Assembly (NCBI RefSeq): GCF_022179085.1
Contig: NZ_BPQE01000020.1
Span: 124,001 to 188,000 of the forward strand
Origin: Methylobacterium aerolatum
GTDB taxonomy: Bacteria; Pseudomonadota; Alphaproteobacteria; Rhizobiales; Beijerinckiaceae
DNA: 64,000 bases
Reading direction: 5' to 3'
Position 1 is the stretch's first letter. Every line of letters starts with the position of its first letter. Below the pieces are notes generated by a model. It made no database searches, had not been told where the DNA came from, and worked only from the letters and a program-made list of their open reading frames with translations. Both the position numbers and the translations under genes were made by a program. Positions 1 through 8,222 of this stretch are shown here, in pieces.

Positions 1-171
1 AAGCCGACGCCGGTGCCGCATGATGAATCGATATTGACGAGCTATCGCAATAATACGTTGAGCATTCAAGAAAGCGTTGAGCATCTCACGAGTGATGGCC
101 GCATCCAGAATCGCTTAACGACGGTCTTTAAGGCGTACAGTGAGGTGGCCGTGCGATTTTGCTGCGCATAA
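1..171 (+). CDS. possible 3' end of a truncated gene at the left edge
   Basis: Reading frame 1 is open from the first base to a TAA at 169-171 and would give the last 56 residues of a protein whose start lies outside the window. The translation is mixed and polar, and I recognise no family. The first 120 bases are clearly poorer in GC (about half) than the rest of the window, so this could be the edge of acquired DNA or plain intergenic sequence. The frame is short and may be open by chance. Confidence 0.25.
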   Translation, partial: KPTPVPHDESILTSYRNNTLSIQESVEHLTSDGRIQNRLTTVFKAYSEVAVRFCCA

Positions 172-232
172 CGGACGATCCGACAGAGATCGCCACTTGC
201 AGGGACCGCCTTCCGGCGACGAGGCTCGACAG

Positions 233-709
233 ATGGACACGCGCACCGACCTCCATGCCCAGGACCTGCCGATGCCCGGTTTCGCCGCGTCGGCCCTCCC
301 GGTCTGCGGCCGCCTCGCCGGGGCGTCGCCCATCGCGGGCGTGGCCCTGTGCTTCGCGGACGACGCGGCCGACCTCGTCGATGAGGACCGCTTCCTGCTC
401 CTCCTCGTCGATCCGGCGGGGGCGACCCTGCAGAGCCTCGGCCCCTTCGCGGAGGAGGACGTGGTGGCGGTCTGGCGCGACCTCTCGATCAAGGCGGGGC
501 TGACCCGCATGATCGTCCGGGAGGACGGCTCCGTGACGCCGGTTTCCCAGCAGATCGGCCGTCTGATGCTCGGCCGCACGCGGTTCCGCCGCCGCCATGC
601 CGGCCTCGGCAGCCGCCGTCCCCGCTTCCTCACCCGCCGCAAGACCGGCCGCCTGCCGCCGCGCCCGCAGATCTTCCGGGGTGAGGCCGAGATCATCGCC
701 CGCTCGTAG
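233..709 (+). CDS. conserved hypothetical protein, DUF6101-like
   Basis: This is a 158-residue soluble protein of unknown function. The start chosen is the ATG at 233 (MDTRTDLHAQD), because the in-frame extension back to 140 is arginine-rich and unlike the rest. The middle is a mixed hydrophobic/acidic segment (DEDRFLLLLVDPAGATL), and the C-terminus is strongly basic, with the stretch RRPRFLTRRKTGRLPP. An acidic middle with a basic RRPRFL-type tail recalls the alphaproteobacterial DUF6101 family; that is recognition from memory, not a search result. It is convergent with ubiA, the stop codons being 12 bases apart. No signal peptide or membrane segment is visible. Confidence 0.6.
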   Translation: MDTRTDLHAQDLPMPGFAASALPVCGRLAGASPIAGVALCFADDAADLVDEDRFLLLLVDPAGATLQSLGPFAEEDVVAVWRDLSIKAGLTRMIVREDGSVTPVSQQIGRLMLGRTRFRRRHAGLGSRRPRFLTRRKTGRLPPRPQIFRGEAEIIARS

Positions 710-721
710 GCCCAGCCCCCG

Positions 722-1627
722 TCAGAGCAGACCCTTCACCAGCGCGTCGGCCGTGAGGCCCGCGAACAGGATCAGACCCGCATCGCGATTCGAGCGGAAG
801 AGCCTGAGGGCCCCGGCCCCGTCCCGCTCCCGCAGGCTGCGCACCTGCCAGCCGAGATGCCCCGCGAAGGCGGCCACCCCGCACGCTCCCACCACGCCCG
901 CCCCGGCCCGCCACGCGGCGAGGGCGACGAGGAGCGCGGCCAGGGCGTAGCAGATCCCCACCGCTGCCTTGAGCTGGCGGCCGAACAGGCGGGCGGAGGA
1001 GCGGATCCCGGCGATCTCGTCGTCCTCGATGTCCTGCACGGCGTAGATCGTGTCGTAGCCGATCACCCAGAAAACCGTGCCCGCGTAGAGCAGCAGGGGC
1101 ACGGCATCGAGCCGCGCGAAGATCGCGGCCCAGCCCATCAGCGCGCCCCACGAGAAGGCGAGCCCCAGCACGAACTGCGGCATCGACATGATGCGCTTCA
1201 TGAAGGGGTAGACCGCCACTGGCGCCAGCGAGAACAGGCCGACGATGATCGCCGCCTCGTTGAACTGCACGAGCACCGCGAGGCCGACCAGGGCCTGCGC
1301 GATCAGGAAGAGGACGGCGTGCCGGACGCGGATCTGGCCCGAGGGGAGCGGGCGCAGGCGGGTCCGCTCGACCTGGGCGTCGAGGTCCCGGTCGGCGATG
1401 TCGTTGTAGGTCGAGCCGGCGCCGCGCATCGCCACCGCGCCGACAAGGAACAGCAGGCAGTGGACCGGATCGGGCAGGGTGCGGTCCGCCGCGATGGCCG
1501 CCAGCGCCGCCGACCACCAGCAGGGCAGGAGAAGGAGCCACCAGCCGATCGGCCGGTCGATCCGCGCGAGGCGCAGGTAGGGCCGCCAGCCCTGCGGGGC
1601 GAGGCGGTCCACCCAATGCCCAGCCAC
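722..1627 (-). CDS. ubiA: 4-hydroxybenzoate polyprenyltransferase UbiA
   Basis: This integral-membrane prenyltransferase attaches the polyprenyl tail to 4-hydroxybenzoate in ubiquinone synthesis. Both aspartate-rich motifs of the UbiA family are present: YNDIADRDLDAQVERTR in the first half and DIEDDEIAG in the second, separated by several hydrophobic segments. The frame is open far upstream without an ATG. The GTG at 1625-1627 gives about 301 residues, the usual family length, but its ribosome-binding site is weak, so the start is uncertain. The C-terminus ends in ADALVKGLL. It lies 56 bases downstream of the secreted protein gene on the same strand, and co-transcription is possible. Confidence 0.9.
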   Translation of the reverse strand: MAGHWVDRLAPQGWRPYLRLARIDRPIGWWLLLLPCWWSAALAAIAADRTLPDPVHCLLFLVGAVAMRGAGSTYNDIADRDLDAQVERTRLRPLPSGQIRVRHAVLFLIAQALVGLAVLVQFNEAAIIVGLFSLAPVAVYPFMKRIMSMPQFVLGLAFSWGALMGWAAIFARLDAVPLLLYAGTVFWVIGYDTIYAVQDIEDDEIAGIRSSARLFGRQLKAAVGICYALAALLVALAAWRAGAGVVGACGVAAFAGHLGWQVRSLRERDGAGALRLFRSNRDAGLILFAGLTADALVKGLL

Positions 1628-1683
1628 CGCGTCGGCGGGGCGCCTGTCGGGAAAGGGTGCTCCGTTGGCGGGAGGCTGCGCGC

Positions 1684-2235
1684 TCAGAGCGCGCCCTGGG
1701 GCAGCTTGAAGGAGCCGCTCAGGCCGGGGCCGCCGAGGAGGCCGCCGCCGCCGCCGTTCTGCGCCTGGGCGCGGGCCTGCGCCTCCATCTTCGTGGCTTG
1801 GGCCGCGACCTTGCAGATCTGGGTGCGGATGCCCTGAACGCGCTCGTGGTCGGCCTTGAAGCCTTCGCTGAACGAATCGGGGATCGAGCACCACTCGCGG
1901 TTCGCGCTGATCCACTTCAGCCCCTCGGAGCCGTTGACGACCAGCTTGCCGAACAGCGAGCACGCCTCCTGCGGCGTCATCTTCTGCTTGGAGGTCGAGG
2001 CGGCGTTGGCGCGGCCGACCAGGGCCTTCCGCTCCGCGAGCGTCTTCTGGATGCTCTGGCAATCCGCGGTGGCGACCGGGGGCGCGGCCGGAGCGGGCGC
2101 CGGAGCCGGGGTCGCCGACGGCGCCGCCGGGGTCATGGCGGGCGCCTGCATCATCGATTGGGCCGAAACCGGTCCCGCGATCAGGAAGCCGGCCGCCAGC
2201 GACGCCGCTCCCAGCACGATGCTCCTGTAAGTCAT
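1684..2235 (-). CDS. exported hypothetical protein with Ala/Pro-rich linker
   Basis: This 183-residue protein has an N-terminal signal peptide (MTYRSIVLGAASLAAGFLIA followed by GPVSAQS), a short Ala/Pro linker, and a mature domain with three cysteines (ADCQSIQ, EACSLFG, REWCSIP) plus a fourth near QICKVAAQ. The C-terminus is a Gly-rich tail (QNGGGGGLLGG). The ATG at 2233-2235 was chosen because it starts the signal peptide directly; the open frame continues to 2343 without a signal-like sequence. The paired cysteines suggest a disulfide-bonded periplasmic protein. I do not recognise the family. It is divergent from rsmE across 223 bases that must hold both promoters. Confidence 0.75.
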   Translation of the reverse strand: MTYRSIVLGAASLAAGFLIAGPVSAQSMMQAPAMTPAAPSATPAPAPAPAAPPVATADCQSIQKTLAERKALVGRANAASTSKQKMTPQEACSLFGKLVVNGSEGLKWISANREWCSIPDSFSEGFKADHERVQGIRTQICKVAAQATKMEAQARAQAQNGGGGGLLGGPGLSGSFKLPQGAL

Positions 2236-2458
2236 CCCTCGTCTCCTCGACGCACCCTGCCGCCCCGCACCGGTCGGTTCGAGATCCATCGCACCGCCTT
2301 CGCCATAGGATTGTGGCGTCAATCGAGCGAGAGCGCGCCTCAACGATGGGACGGTGGGGACGAGGCGAAAAACTTAACTTTGTCGCGCCCGCGCAACACC
2401 GGCCGGAGGGGCGGGGATCCGCGTTGACACCCGGCCGCCCGCGCGCGACCACGGCGCC

Positions 2459-3211
2459 ATGCCGGCCTACGACTTCAAAGCGCCCCGCCTCTTCGTGGAG
2501 GCCGACCTCGCACCCGGCCTTGTCCTTCCCCTCGACCGGGCGCAGGCCAACTACCTGATCAACGTCCTCCGGCGGGGAGAGGAGGATCCCGTCCTCGTCT
2601 TCAACGGGCGGCACGGCGAGTGGCGCACGCGGCTCGTGGCCAAGGGCCGGAAGGACGGCGAGCTTCACTGCGTGGACCAAGCCCGTCCGCAGACCGGCCT
2701 CCCCGACCTGCACTACCTCTTCGCACCGCTGAAGAGCGCCCGGCTCGACTATCTCGCCCAGAAGGCGGTGGAGATGGGCGCCGGGCTGATCCGGCCGGTC
2801 CTCACGCGCTACACGCAGGGCGACCGGGTGAACCTGGACCGCCTCCGCGCCAACACGATCGAGGCCGCCGAGCAGTGCGGCATCCTCGCGATCCCCGGCC
2901 TCGCCCCGCCCGCGCGTCTGCCCGACGCCCTCGCGGCCCTGGAGCCGGAGCGCCTACTGGTGTTCTGCGACGAGGATGCGCCCATCGCCGATCCGGTCTG
3001 CGCCCTGCGGGGGGCGGCGGACCCCGCCGCGCCACCGCCGCTCGCCGTGCTCGTCGGGCCGGAAGGCGGGTTCTCGGAGGAGGAGCGGGAAACGATCCGG
3101 GCGCGGCCCAACACCGTCGCCCTGTCCCTCGGCCCCCGGATTCTCCGGGCGGACACGGCGGCGGTGGCCGTGCTGGCCCTGGTGCAGGCGGTGGTGGGGG
3201 ATTGCCGCTGA
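2459..3211 (+). CDS. rsmE: 16S rRNA (uracil-1498-N3)-methyltransferase RsmE
   Basis: RsmE methylates N3 of U1498 in helix 44 of 16S rRNA using S-adenosylmethionine. The protein has 250 residues, normal for the family. The SPOUT trefoil-knot signature is clear: VLVGPEGGFSEEE near residue 200 and LSLGPRILRADTAAVAVLA near the C-terminus. The N-terminal PUA-like part includes QANYLINVLR and an FNGRHGEW segment. The start is the ATG at 2459. It precedes gshA in the same direction with a 275-base gap, so the two are probably transcribed separately. Confidence 0.95.
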   Translation: MPAYDFKAPRLFVEADLAPGLVLPLDRAQANYLINVLRRGEEDPVLVFNGRHGEWRTRLVAKGRKDGELHCVDQARPQTGLPDLHYLFAPLKSARLDYLAQKAVEMGAGLIRPVLTRYTQGDRVNLDRLRANTIEAAEQCGILAIPGLAPPARLPDALAALEPERLLVFCDEDAPIADPVCALRGAADPAAPPPLAVLVGPEGGFSEEERETIRARPNTVALSLGPRILRADTAAVAVLALVQAVVGDCR

Positions 3212-3486
3212 CTATGAATCCGTGTGCGCGGGCGCACATTGCTGGTTGACGGGGTGTCAGGCAGGGTTTCCCGCGCAAAGCTTCGCCGCAGCGGGACATC
3301 GCCCCGCGTTGTCCCCCGCGGGCCGCTCGATTATGTGCGATGCTGGATGCGGCCCGGGCCTCTCGTGAAGCCCGGGCCGCATCCCGTCCGAACCCCGGTT
3401 TCCGGGTCGCGGTGGAAACGGGTGGAGGGCCGGACGACCCGGCCCGCCGCCCTCCGAACGGATCAGGATTCCTGGGCAGGCAGCGC

Positions 3487-4854
3487 ATGGCGCGCGATTC
3501 CGACGACACGACGCCGCTGACGACGCGCGCCGAACTGATCGACTGGTTCGCCGCCGGGGAGAAGCCGCGCGCGCGCTTCGCCATCGGGACGGAGCACGAG
3601 AAGATCCCCTTCTACACGGCCGACCGTCAGCCCGTGCCCTATGCCGGGGAGGCCGGGATCGGCGCCCTGCTGGTGGGGCTGGGGCGCGAGACGGGCTGGG
3701 AGCCGATCACCGACCGGGGCGAGGTCATCGGGCTGGCGGCGAGCGAGGGCGGGGCGATCTCCATCGAGCCCGGCGGCCAGTTCGAGCTGTCCGGGGCGGC
3801 CCTGCCGGACGTTCACGCGACGGCCGCCGAGCTGGCGACCCACCTCGCGGCGGTGAAGCGCGTGGCGGAGCCGATGGGCATCGGCTTCCTCACCCTCGGC
3901 ATGAGCCCGAAGTGGCGGCGGGAGGAAACCCCCGTCATGCCCAAGAGCCGCTATCGCATCATGGCCGGCTACATGCCGAAGGTCGGCAGCCTTGGACTCG
4001 ACATGATGCTGCGGACGGCCACCGTGCAGGTGAACCTCGATTTTTCCTCCGAGGACGACATGGCGCGCAAGATGCGCGCCTCCCTCGCCCTGCAACCCGT
4101 CGCCACAGCCCTCTTCGCCTTCTCGCCCTTCACCGACGGGCGGCCGAACGGCTTCCAGTCCCGCCGCTCGGAGATCTGGCGCGACACGGATGCCGACCGC
4201 ACCGGGATGCTCCCCTTCGCCTTCGAGTCCGGCTTCGGTTACGAGGCCTATGCCGACTGGCTGCTCGACATGCCGATGTACTTCGTCAAGCGCGGGGACA
4301 CCTATCACGACGTGTCCGGCGCCTCCTTCCGCGACCTGATGGAGGGGCGGCTGGCGCAGCTGCCCGGCGAGCGCGCCACGGTGTCGGATTGGGCGAACCA
4401 CGCCTCCACCGCCTTCCCCGAGGTGCGCCTGAAGCGTTTCCTGGAAATGCGGGGCGCGGATGTCGGCGGCCCGGACATGATCGCGGCACAGTCGGCCTTC
4501 TGGACCGGCCTCCTCTACGACGACGGCGCGCTGGATGCCGCCCTCGACCTCGTGAAGGGCTGGACGGCGGCCCAGCGCGAAGCCGCCCGGGCCACCGCCC
4601 CGCGCCTCGGTCTCGCGACGCCCGTGGCCAAGCGGACGCTCGGCGAAGTCGCGGCGGAAGCCCTGGCCATCGCCCGCGCCGGCCTCAAGGCCCGCGGCCG
4701 ACGGGATGCGGAGGGTTCGGACGAGACGCGGTACCTGCAGCCCCTCGAAATGATCGTCGCCTCCGGCCGCAACCGGGCGCAGGACCTCCTCGACGCCTAC
4801 GAGCAGCGCTGGGACTCGACCGTCGATCCCGCCTTCGAGGAATGCGTGTTCTAG
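3487..4854 (+). CDS. gshA: glutamate--cysteine ligase (plant/alphaproteobacterial type)
   Basis: This enzyme catalyses the first and committed step of glutathione synthesis, ATP-dependent formation of gamma-glutamylcysteine. The 455-residue length and motifs such as GTEHEKIPF near the N-terminus and EPGGQFELSGA fit the plant-like glutamate-cysteine ligase class found in alphaproteobacteria. RYRIMAGYMPKVGSLGLDMM and TVQVNLDF follow, as expected in the ligase core. The ATG at 3487 was preferred over the open frame from 3340, whose extra 49 residues are low-complexity and unlike the family. Glutathione is the expected thiol here, and in methylotrophs it also serves formaldehyde and redox stress handling (family knowledge). 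Confidence 0.93.
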   Translation: MARDSDDTTPLTTRAELIDWFAAGEKPRARFAIGTEHEKIPFYTADRQPVPYAGEAGIGALLVGLGRETGWEPITDRGEVIGLAASEGGAISIEPGGQFELSGAALPDVHATAAELATHLAAVKRVAEPMGIGFLTLGMSPKWRREETPVMPKSRYRIMAGYMPKVGSLGLDMMLRTATVQVNLDFSSEDDMARKMRASLALQPVATALFAFSPFTDGRPNGFQSRRSEIWRDTDADRTGMLPFAFESGFGYEAYADWLLDMPMYFVKRGDTYHDVSGASFRDLMEGRLAQLPGERATVSDWANHASTAFPEVRLKRFLEMRGADVGGPDMIAAQSAFWTGLLYDDGALDAALDLVKGWTAAQREAARATAPRLGLATPVAKRTLGEVAAEALAIARAGLKARGRRDAEGSDETRYLQPLEMIVASGRNRAQDLLDAYEQRWDSTVDPAFEECVF

Positions 4855-4900
4855 GGGCGTGGCCGATCGGGTTGAGCCATACCCGTCAAGGGATCCCCTG

Positions 4901-4940
4901 CCGCCGTTGCGAGCGCAGCGAAGCAACCCAGGGAACCGCG
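4901..4940. repeat. half copy of a dispersed palindromic intergenic repeat
   Basis: The sequence CCGCCGTTGCGAGCGCAGCG followed by AAGCAACCCAGGG matches the left arm of the elements near 30358 and 37721. The right arm is missing. It sits between gshA and the Gly/Tyr-rich gene. Confidence 0.7.
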
Positions 4941-5080
4941 TCGTATTGCCAAGTTTCTCCGTCTGAGGCGGCGATCCCTCGGTAGTGATCGTGTTACCTT
5001 TCGCACGTCGCGATGGAACAGGATCCAGGGCTTTGCTGTTTCGACGTGCGGTTCCTGCTTAATCACTGGAGGATGTTCGC

Positions 5081-5488
5081 ATGTCTCGCATCGCTACCCT
5101 CGCCGTCGGCACCGCGACGTCGCTCGCGCTGATCGCCGGCTCGCTGACCACCGCCCAGGCGGCGCCCCTGCCGGCCCGCTCCGCGGTGCAGCTCGCGGGT
5201 GACAACGCGATGGTCGATCACGTCCGTTACCGCGGTTACGGCTACGGCTACGGCTACCGTCGTGGCGGCGGCCGTGCGGCCGGCGCCCTGGCGGCCGGCG
5301 CCGCCCTCGGCCTGATCGGCGGCGCCATCGCCGCGAGCGCGGCCCCGCGCTACGGCTACTACGATTACGGCTACGCCCCGTCCTACGGCTATGGCTACGC
5401 CCCGTCCTACGGCTATGGCTACGCCCCGGCGTCGTCCTATGGCTACGGCTACGGCTACGCTCCGTCCTACTACGGCTACGGCTGGTAA
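5081..5488 (+). CDS. exported Gly/Tyr-rich repeat protein
   Basis: This 135-residue protein begins with a signal peptide (ALIAGSLTTAQAA, likely cleaved near residue 28). A short linker follows, then a Gly/Tyr-rich patch (RGYGYGYGYRRGGG), an Ala/Gly hydrophobic segment (ALGLIGGAIAAS) resembling a glycine-zipper membrane stretch, and a C-terminal tail built from YGYAPSYG-type repeats up to the stop. Glycine-zipper plus YGY tails are common in small envelope proteins of Methylobacterium and Bradyrhizobium; the function is unknown. A strong stem-loop with a T-run (5552-5585) lies 64 bases after the stop, so the gene is probably its own transcription unit. Confidence 0.8.
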   Translation: MSRIATLAVGTATSLALIAGSLTTAQAAPLPARSAVQLAGDNAMVDHVRYRGYGYGYGYRRGGGRAAGALAAGAALGLIGGAIAASAAPRYGYYDYGYAPSYGYGYAPSYGYGYAPASSYGYGYGYAPSYYGYGW

Positions 5489-5551
5489 GGCGCTGTTCTC
5501 CGGTCCGGCGCCGGCATGGCGCTGGCCCGGGGACGGGCTTGGTTCTAAAAG

Positions 5552-5585
5552 CTCCCCGTCTCCCATCCCGGAGGCGGGGAGTTTT
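5552..5585 (+). terminator. rho-independent terminator after the Gly/Tyr-rich gene
   Basis: A 12-base-pair stem (CTCCCCGTCTCC with GGAGGCGGGGAG, one G-U pair) has a six-base loop CATCCC and is followed by TTTT. An A-run precedes the stem. The right arm also contains the only purine-rich, Shine-Dalgarno-like stretch ahead of the next gene's first possible GTG. Confidence 0.85.
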
Positions 5586-5590
5586 CGTTC

Positions 5591-5857
5591 GTGGAGCCCA
5601 TTCTGGAGCCCTGCCGGGATCCCGTGACCCTCGACCTCGCCGGCCTGAAATGCCCGCTGCCGGTCCTGAGGACCCGGAAAGCGCTGCGCGGCCTCGCACC
5701 CGGCACGGCGCTCGTCGTCGTCTGCACCGATCCCCTGGCGGCGATCGACATCCCGAATCTCGTTCGCGAGGAGGGCGCCCGCCTCGACGGCATGGAGCGG
5801 GAGCACGGCCTGTTGCGCTTCCGCATCACGACCATCGCGATGCCGCCGCATTCCTGA
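5591..5857 (+). CDS. TusA-family sulfur carrier protein
   Basis: This small protein has the TusA/SirA signature: the conserved Cys-Pro-x-Pro in LAGLKCPLPVLRTRKAL, followed by a two-layer alpha/beta fold (GTALVVVCTDPLAAIDIP). The cysteine accepts sulfur as a persulfide and passes it to downstream acceptors in tRNA thiolation or cofactor biosynthesis. Two GTG starts are possible: 5591 (88 residues) and 5624 (77 residues, beginning at TLDLAGLKC, closer to the usual family start). The former has GGGGAG inside the preceding terminator hairpin as its only ribosome-binding site. Which TusA-family branch it belongs to cannot be told here. Confidence 0.85.
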   Translation: MEPILEPCRDPVTLDLAGLKCPLPVLRTRKALRGLAPGTALVVVCTDPLAAIDIPNLVREEGARLDGMEREHGLLRFRITTIAMPPHS

Positions 5858-5900
5858 CCGATCCGCGGGGCCTCACATCGGGGTGATCGGCGGGGGCGGC

Positions 5901-6473
5901 ATGGCGGCACGAATCGGTGGAGTGCGCATCGCCCACGAGGGCTGGGCGCGGTTCCTCGTCGCCGAGGTGATCCAGGCCGACGGCACGCGCATCAGCCGCG
6001 AGGTCGAGGACCATGGGCGCGCGGTGGCCGTGTTGCCCTACGATCCGGAGCGCCGGATGGCGACGCTGGTGTCGCAGTTGCGCGCGCCCCTGCTCTTCGC
6101 GGGCGGGCCGCCGAGCATCCTCGAAATCCCCGCCGGCCTCTTGGAGGACGAGCCGCCCGAGGAAGGGGCCCGGCGCGAGGCATCCGAGGAGACGGGCCTG
6201 CGCCTCTCCACCCTCGAGCCCGTGACGAGCGCGTGGTCGATGCCGGGAATTTCCACGGAGCGCATGGACCTGTTCCTCGCGGCCTACACCGAGGCCGACC
6301 GGGTCGGCGCCGGGGGCGGTCTCGCGGGCGAGGGCGAGACCGTGAGCGTCCATGAGGTCCCCCTGTCGGAACTCGCGGCGATGATCGAGCGGGGAGCGCT
6401 GGCCGATATGAAAACGCTGGTCTGCGTCTTCGCCCTGCAATTGCGCCGCCCCGAATTGTTCTCGAAGCCCTGA
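5901..6473 (+). CDS. Nudix hydrolase, ADP-ribose pyrophosphatase-like
   Basis: The protein has about 190 residues and a Nudix box in the segment AGLLEDEPPEEGARREASEE followed by TGL. The metal-binding RE..EE core is intact, though the leading glycine is one residue closer than in the canonical pattern. The upstream EIPAG and the overall length fit the ADP-ribose/GDP-mannose pyrophosphatase (NudF/NudK-like) group that hydrolyses nucleoside diphosphate sugars. The ATG at 5901 follows a G-rich stretch; a GTG at 5883 would add six residues. It is convergent with the gumC-like gene across a shared stem-loop. Confidence 0.85.
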   Translation: MAARIGGVRIAHEGWARFLVAEVIQADGTRISREVEDHGRAVAVLPYDPERRMATLVSQLRAPLLFAGGPPSILEIPAGLLEDEPPEEGARREASEETGLRLSTLEPVTSAWSMPGISTERMDLFLAAYTEADRVGAGGGLAGEGETVSVHEVPLSELAAMIERGALADMKTLVCVFALQLRRPELFSKP

Positions 6474-6481
6474 CGGCGAAA

Positions 6482-6509
6482 GCCCCGCGGCGCATTGGCG
6501 CCGCGGGGC
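6482..6509. terminator. bidirectional stem-loop between convergent genes
   Basis: A perfect 12-base-pair GC-rich stem, GCCCCGCGGCGC pairing with GCGCCGCGGGGC, has the loop ATTG. It lies between the stop codons of the Nudix gene and the gumC-like gene. The T-runs on either side are short, three bases at most. Confidence 0.65.
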
Positions 6510-6536
6510 TCGTGGTCCTCCGGCGAGGAGCCTGTC

Positions 6537-8009
6537 TCAGGCGTCCGCGGCGCGCAGGTTCGGGGTCACCGGCCCGGTCGGCCCGACGCTGCGGCGGCGG
6601 TCGGCGTCGGCGCCGAGCAGGTAGACGAGGCCCGCGCCCAGGCCGAGGCCGAGCAGGAAGGCCACCGGCAGGATTACCTTCGGCGAGGGCGGGAAGGTCC
6701 GTTGCAGGGCCGGCGTCGCCGTCGAGATCACCCGGACGTTGGTGGTGTTCAGCCGCTCCTGTTCGCTGGCCTCGCGGGCTCGGCGCAGGTACGCCTCGTA
6801 CACGCCCTTGCGGGCATCGAGGGTCCGCTCCAGCTCGCGCAGGCCGACATAGGCCCGGTCGCTCGCCGTGGTCTCGGTCTTCACCGAATCGAGGCTCGCG
6901 CGAATCGCTGTCTCGCTCGAGGCGGCACGGTCGGCGTCCTTCTGCAGCGTGTCGATAATCCGCTCCTTCTCCTTCTGGATCATCCGCTCGAGGTCGCGCT
7001 GCTGGGCGTATTGCTCAGCCATGGCCGGGTGACGGGTGCCGAGGCGGGTCGCCAGCTCGGCGGTGTTGCGCGAGAGGGTGGCGTATTGCTGCCGCAGCGC
7101 CTGCATCTCCAGGGATTGCAGCATCTCGGGCAGGGCCGTGCTCGGGTCGGTGGAGCGCATCTTGCGGGCCTGCTCCAGCCGGGAGCGCGCTTCCGCCGCC
7201 TTGATCGAGGCGCTGACGAGCTGCTGGTTCAGGTCACCGAGCTGCTGGTCGGTGAGGAGACGCCCGCTCGACGCGACGAGGCGGTGATCCTCGCGGTAGC
7301 GCACGACCTGGCCCTCGGCCTCCTCGACATCCTTCTTCAGGCTTGCGAGGCGGCCGGCGAGGGCGTCGGAGGCGCGCTTGGCGGAATCCATGCGGGCGGC
7401 GGTTTCCTCGGCGAGGTAGGCCGCGCTGATCGCGTTGGCGATGCGCGCCGACTTCGCCGGATCGCGCGACTGCACGGCTACGTCGATCACGAAGGTCCGC
7501 TCCGGCCGCCGGACCACGATGGTCCGCTGGAGGGAGTCGAGGGCTATGTTCATCGGGTCGCGGCTCGCCCGGGGCGGCACCATGCCGAGGGCGTTCTTGA
7601 TGAACGCGACGAAGGGGAGGGTGGATTCGGGCCGGACGTATTCCGGATCCTGATCCAGCTGGAGCTTCTCCACCACCCGGCGCAGGACGTTGTCGGACTG
7701 GATGACCCGGACCTGACTCTCGGCGATCGAGACGCCGCTGTCCGCCTGCGGGGCGCGGGCGTTCACGTCGTTGTCGATCACCCGCAGGTCCGTGGGATCC
7801 ACGAGGATCTGCACGTTCGAGGTGTAGCTCGGCGGGAGCAGCCCCAGGACGAAGATCGCCAGGGCGACCATCAGGAGGCCGCCCAGCACGATGGTGCCCG
7901 CACCGCGCCTCAGGCGGTGCAGCACCGCCCGGAGGTCGGTGCGGGGCGACACCTCCGGCAGCACCATCCGGACGGGCTCGCCGCTGATCCTAGTCGAGAA
8001 ATCGAACAT
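6537..8009 (-). CDS. exopolysaccharide chain-length/export protein, GumC/Wzz-like
   Basis: This is a polysaccharide co-polymerase of the inner membrane. From the ATG at 8009 (MFDFSTRISG) it has about 490 residues: a short cytoplasmic tail, a membrane segment (IVLGGLLMVALAIFVLGLLP), a Wzz-type domain (YTSNVQILVDP), a long periplasmic coiled coil rich in Arg/Glu/Gln (roughly residues 200-410), and a second membrane segment (PVAFLLGLGLGAGLVYLLG) near the C-terminus. No C-terminal tyrosine-kinase (BY-kinase) domain is present. The 8009 start has AGGAG eight bases upstream; an ATG at 8033 is less well placed. The two glycosyltransferases upstream on the same strand suggest exopolysaccharide or capsule synthesis. 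Confidence 0.88.
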   Translation of the reverse strand: MFDFSTRISGEPVRMVLPEVSPRTDLRAVLHRLRRGAGTIVLGGLLMVALAIFVLGLLPPSYTSNVQILVDPTDLRVIDNDVNARAPQADSGVSIAESQVRVIQSDNVLRRVVEKLQLDQDPEYVRPESTLPFVAFIKNALGMVPPRASRDPMNIALDSLQRTIVVRRPERTFVIDVAVQSRDPAKSARIANAISAAYLAEETAARMDSAKRASDALAGRLASLKKDVEEAEGQVVRYREDHRLVASSGRLLTDQQLGDLNQQLVSASIKAAEARSRLEQARKMRSTDPSTALPEMLQSLEMQALRQQYATLSRNTAELATRLGTRHPAMAEQYAQQRDLERMIQKEKERIIDTLQKDADRAASSETAIRASLDSVKTETTASDRAYVGLRELERTLDARKGVYEAYLRRAREASEQERLNTTNVRVISTATPALQRTFPPSPKVILPVAFLLGLGLGAGLVYLLGADADRRRSVGPTGPVTPNLRAADA

Positions 8010-8222
8010 GCGCCTCGCTCCTGATTTCTCCATCCTTCCGCGTCCCTTCCCAGGACCGGACCCGCGGGGGCCGCCGTGGGACAGGACGATTGCCGGGACG
8101 GTTCAACCGTGACCTCTGTCTCATCCGGCCGGGGCCGGGTCTGCTCTCACGCCCGCCTGACGGGGCGGGCCGAATTCCGGTCGGGGCGGCCCTCCCTCGG
8201 CCGGGCGCCCCGGATGCGAGGA

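Noticed and set aside
722-2713. One continuous minus-strand frame suggesting a UbiA fusion protein
   Set aside because: The frame upstream of about 1627 runs opposite rsmE and through the secreted-protein gene in another frame. It lacks UbiA-like sequence and is explained by lack of stops in GC-rich DNA.
5340-5488. Repeated units near 5.4 kb as a CRISPR array
   Set aside because: The repeats are short, in frame, without unique spacers of constant length, and encode the YGY tail of an exported protein.
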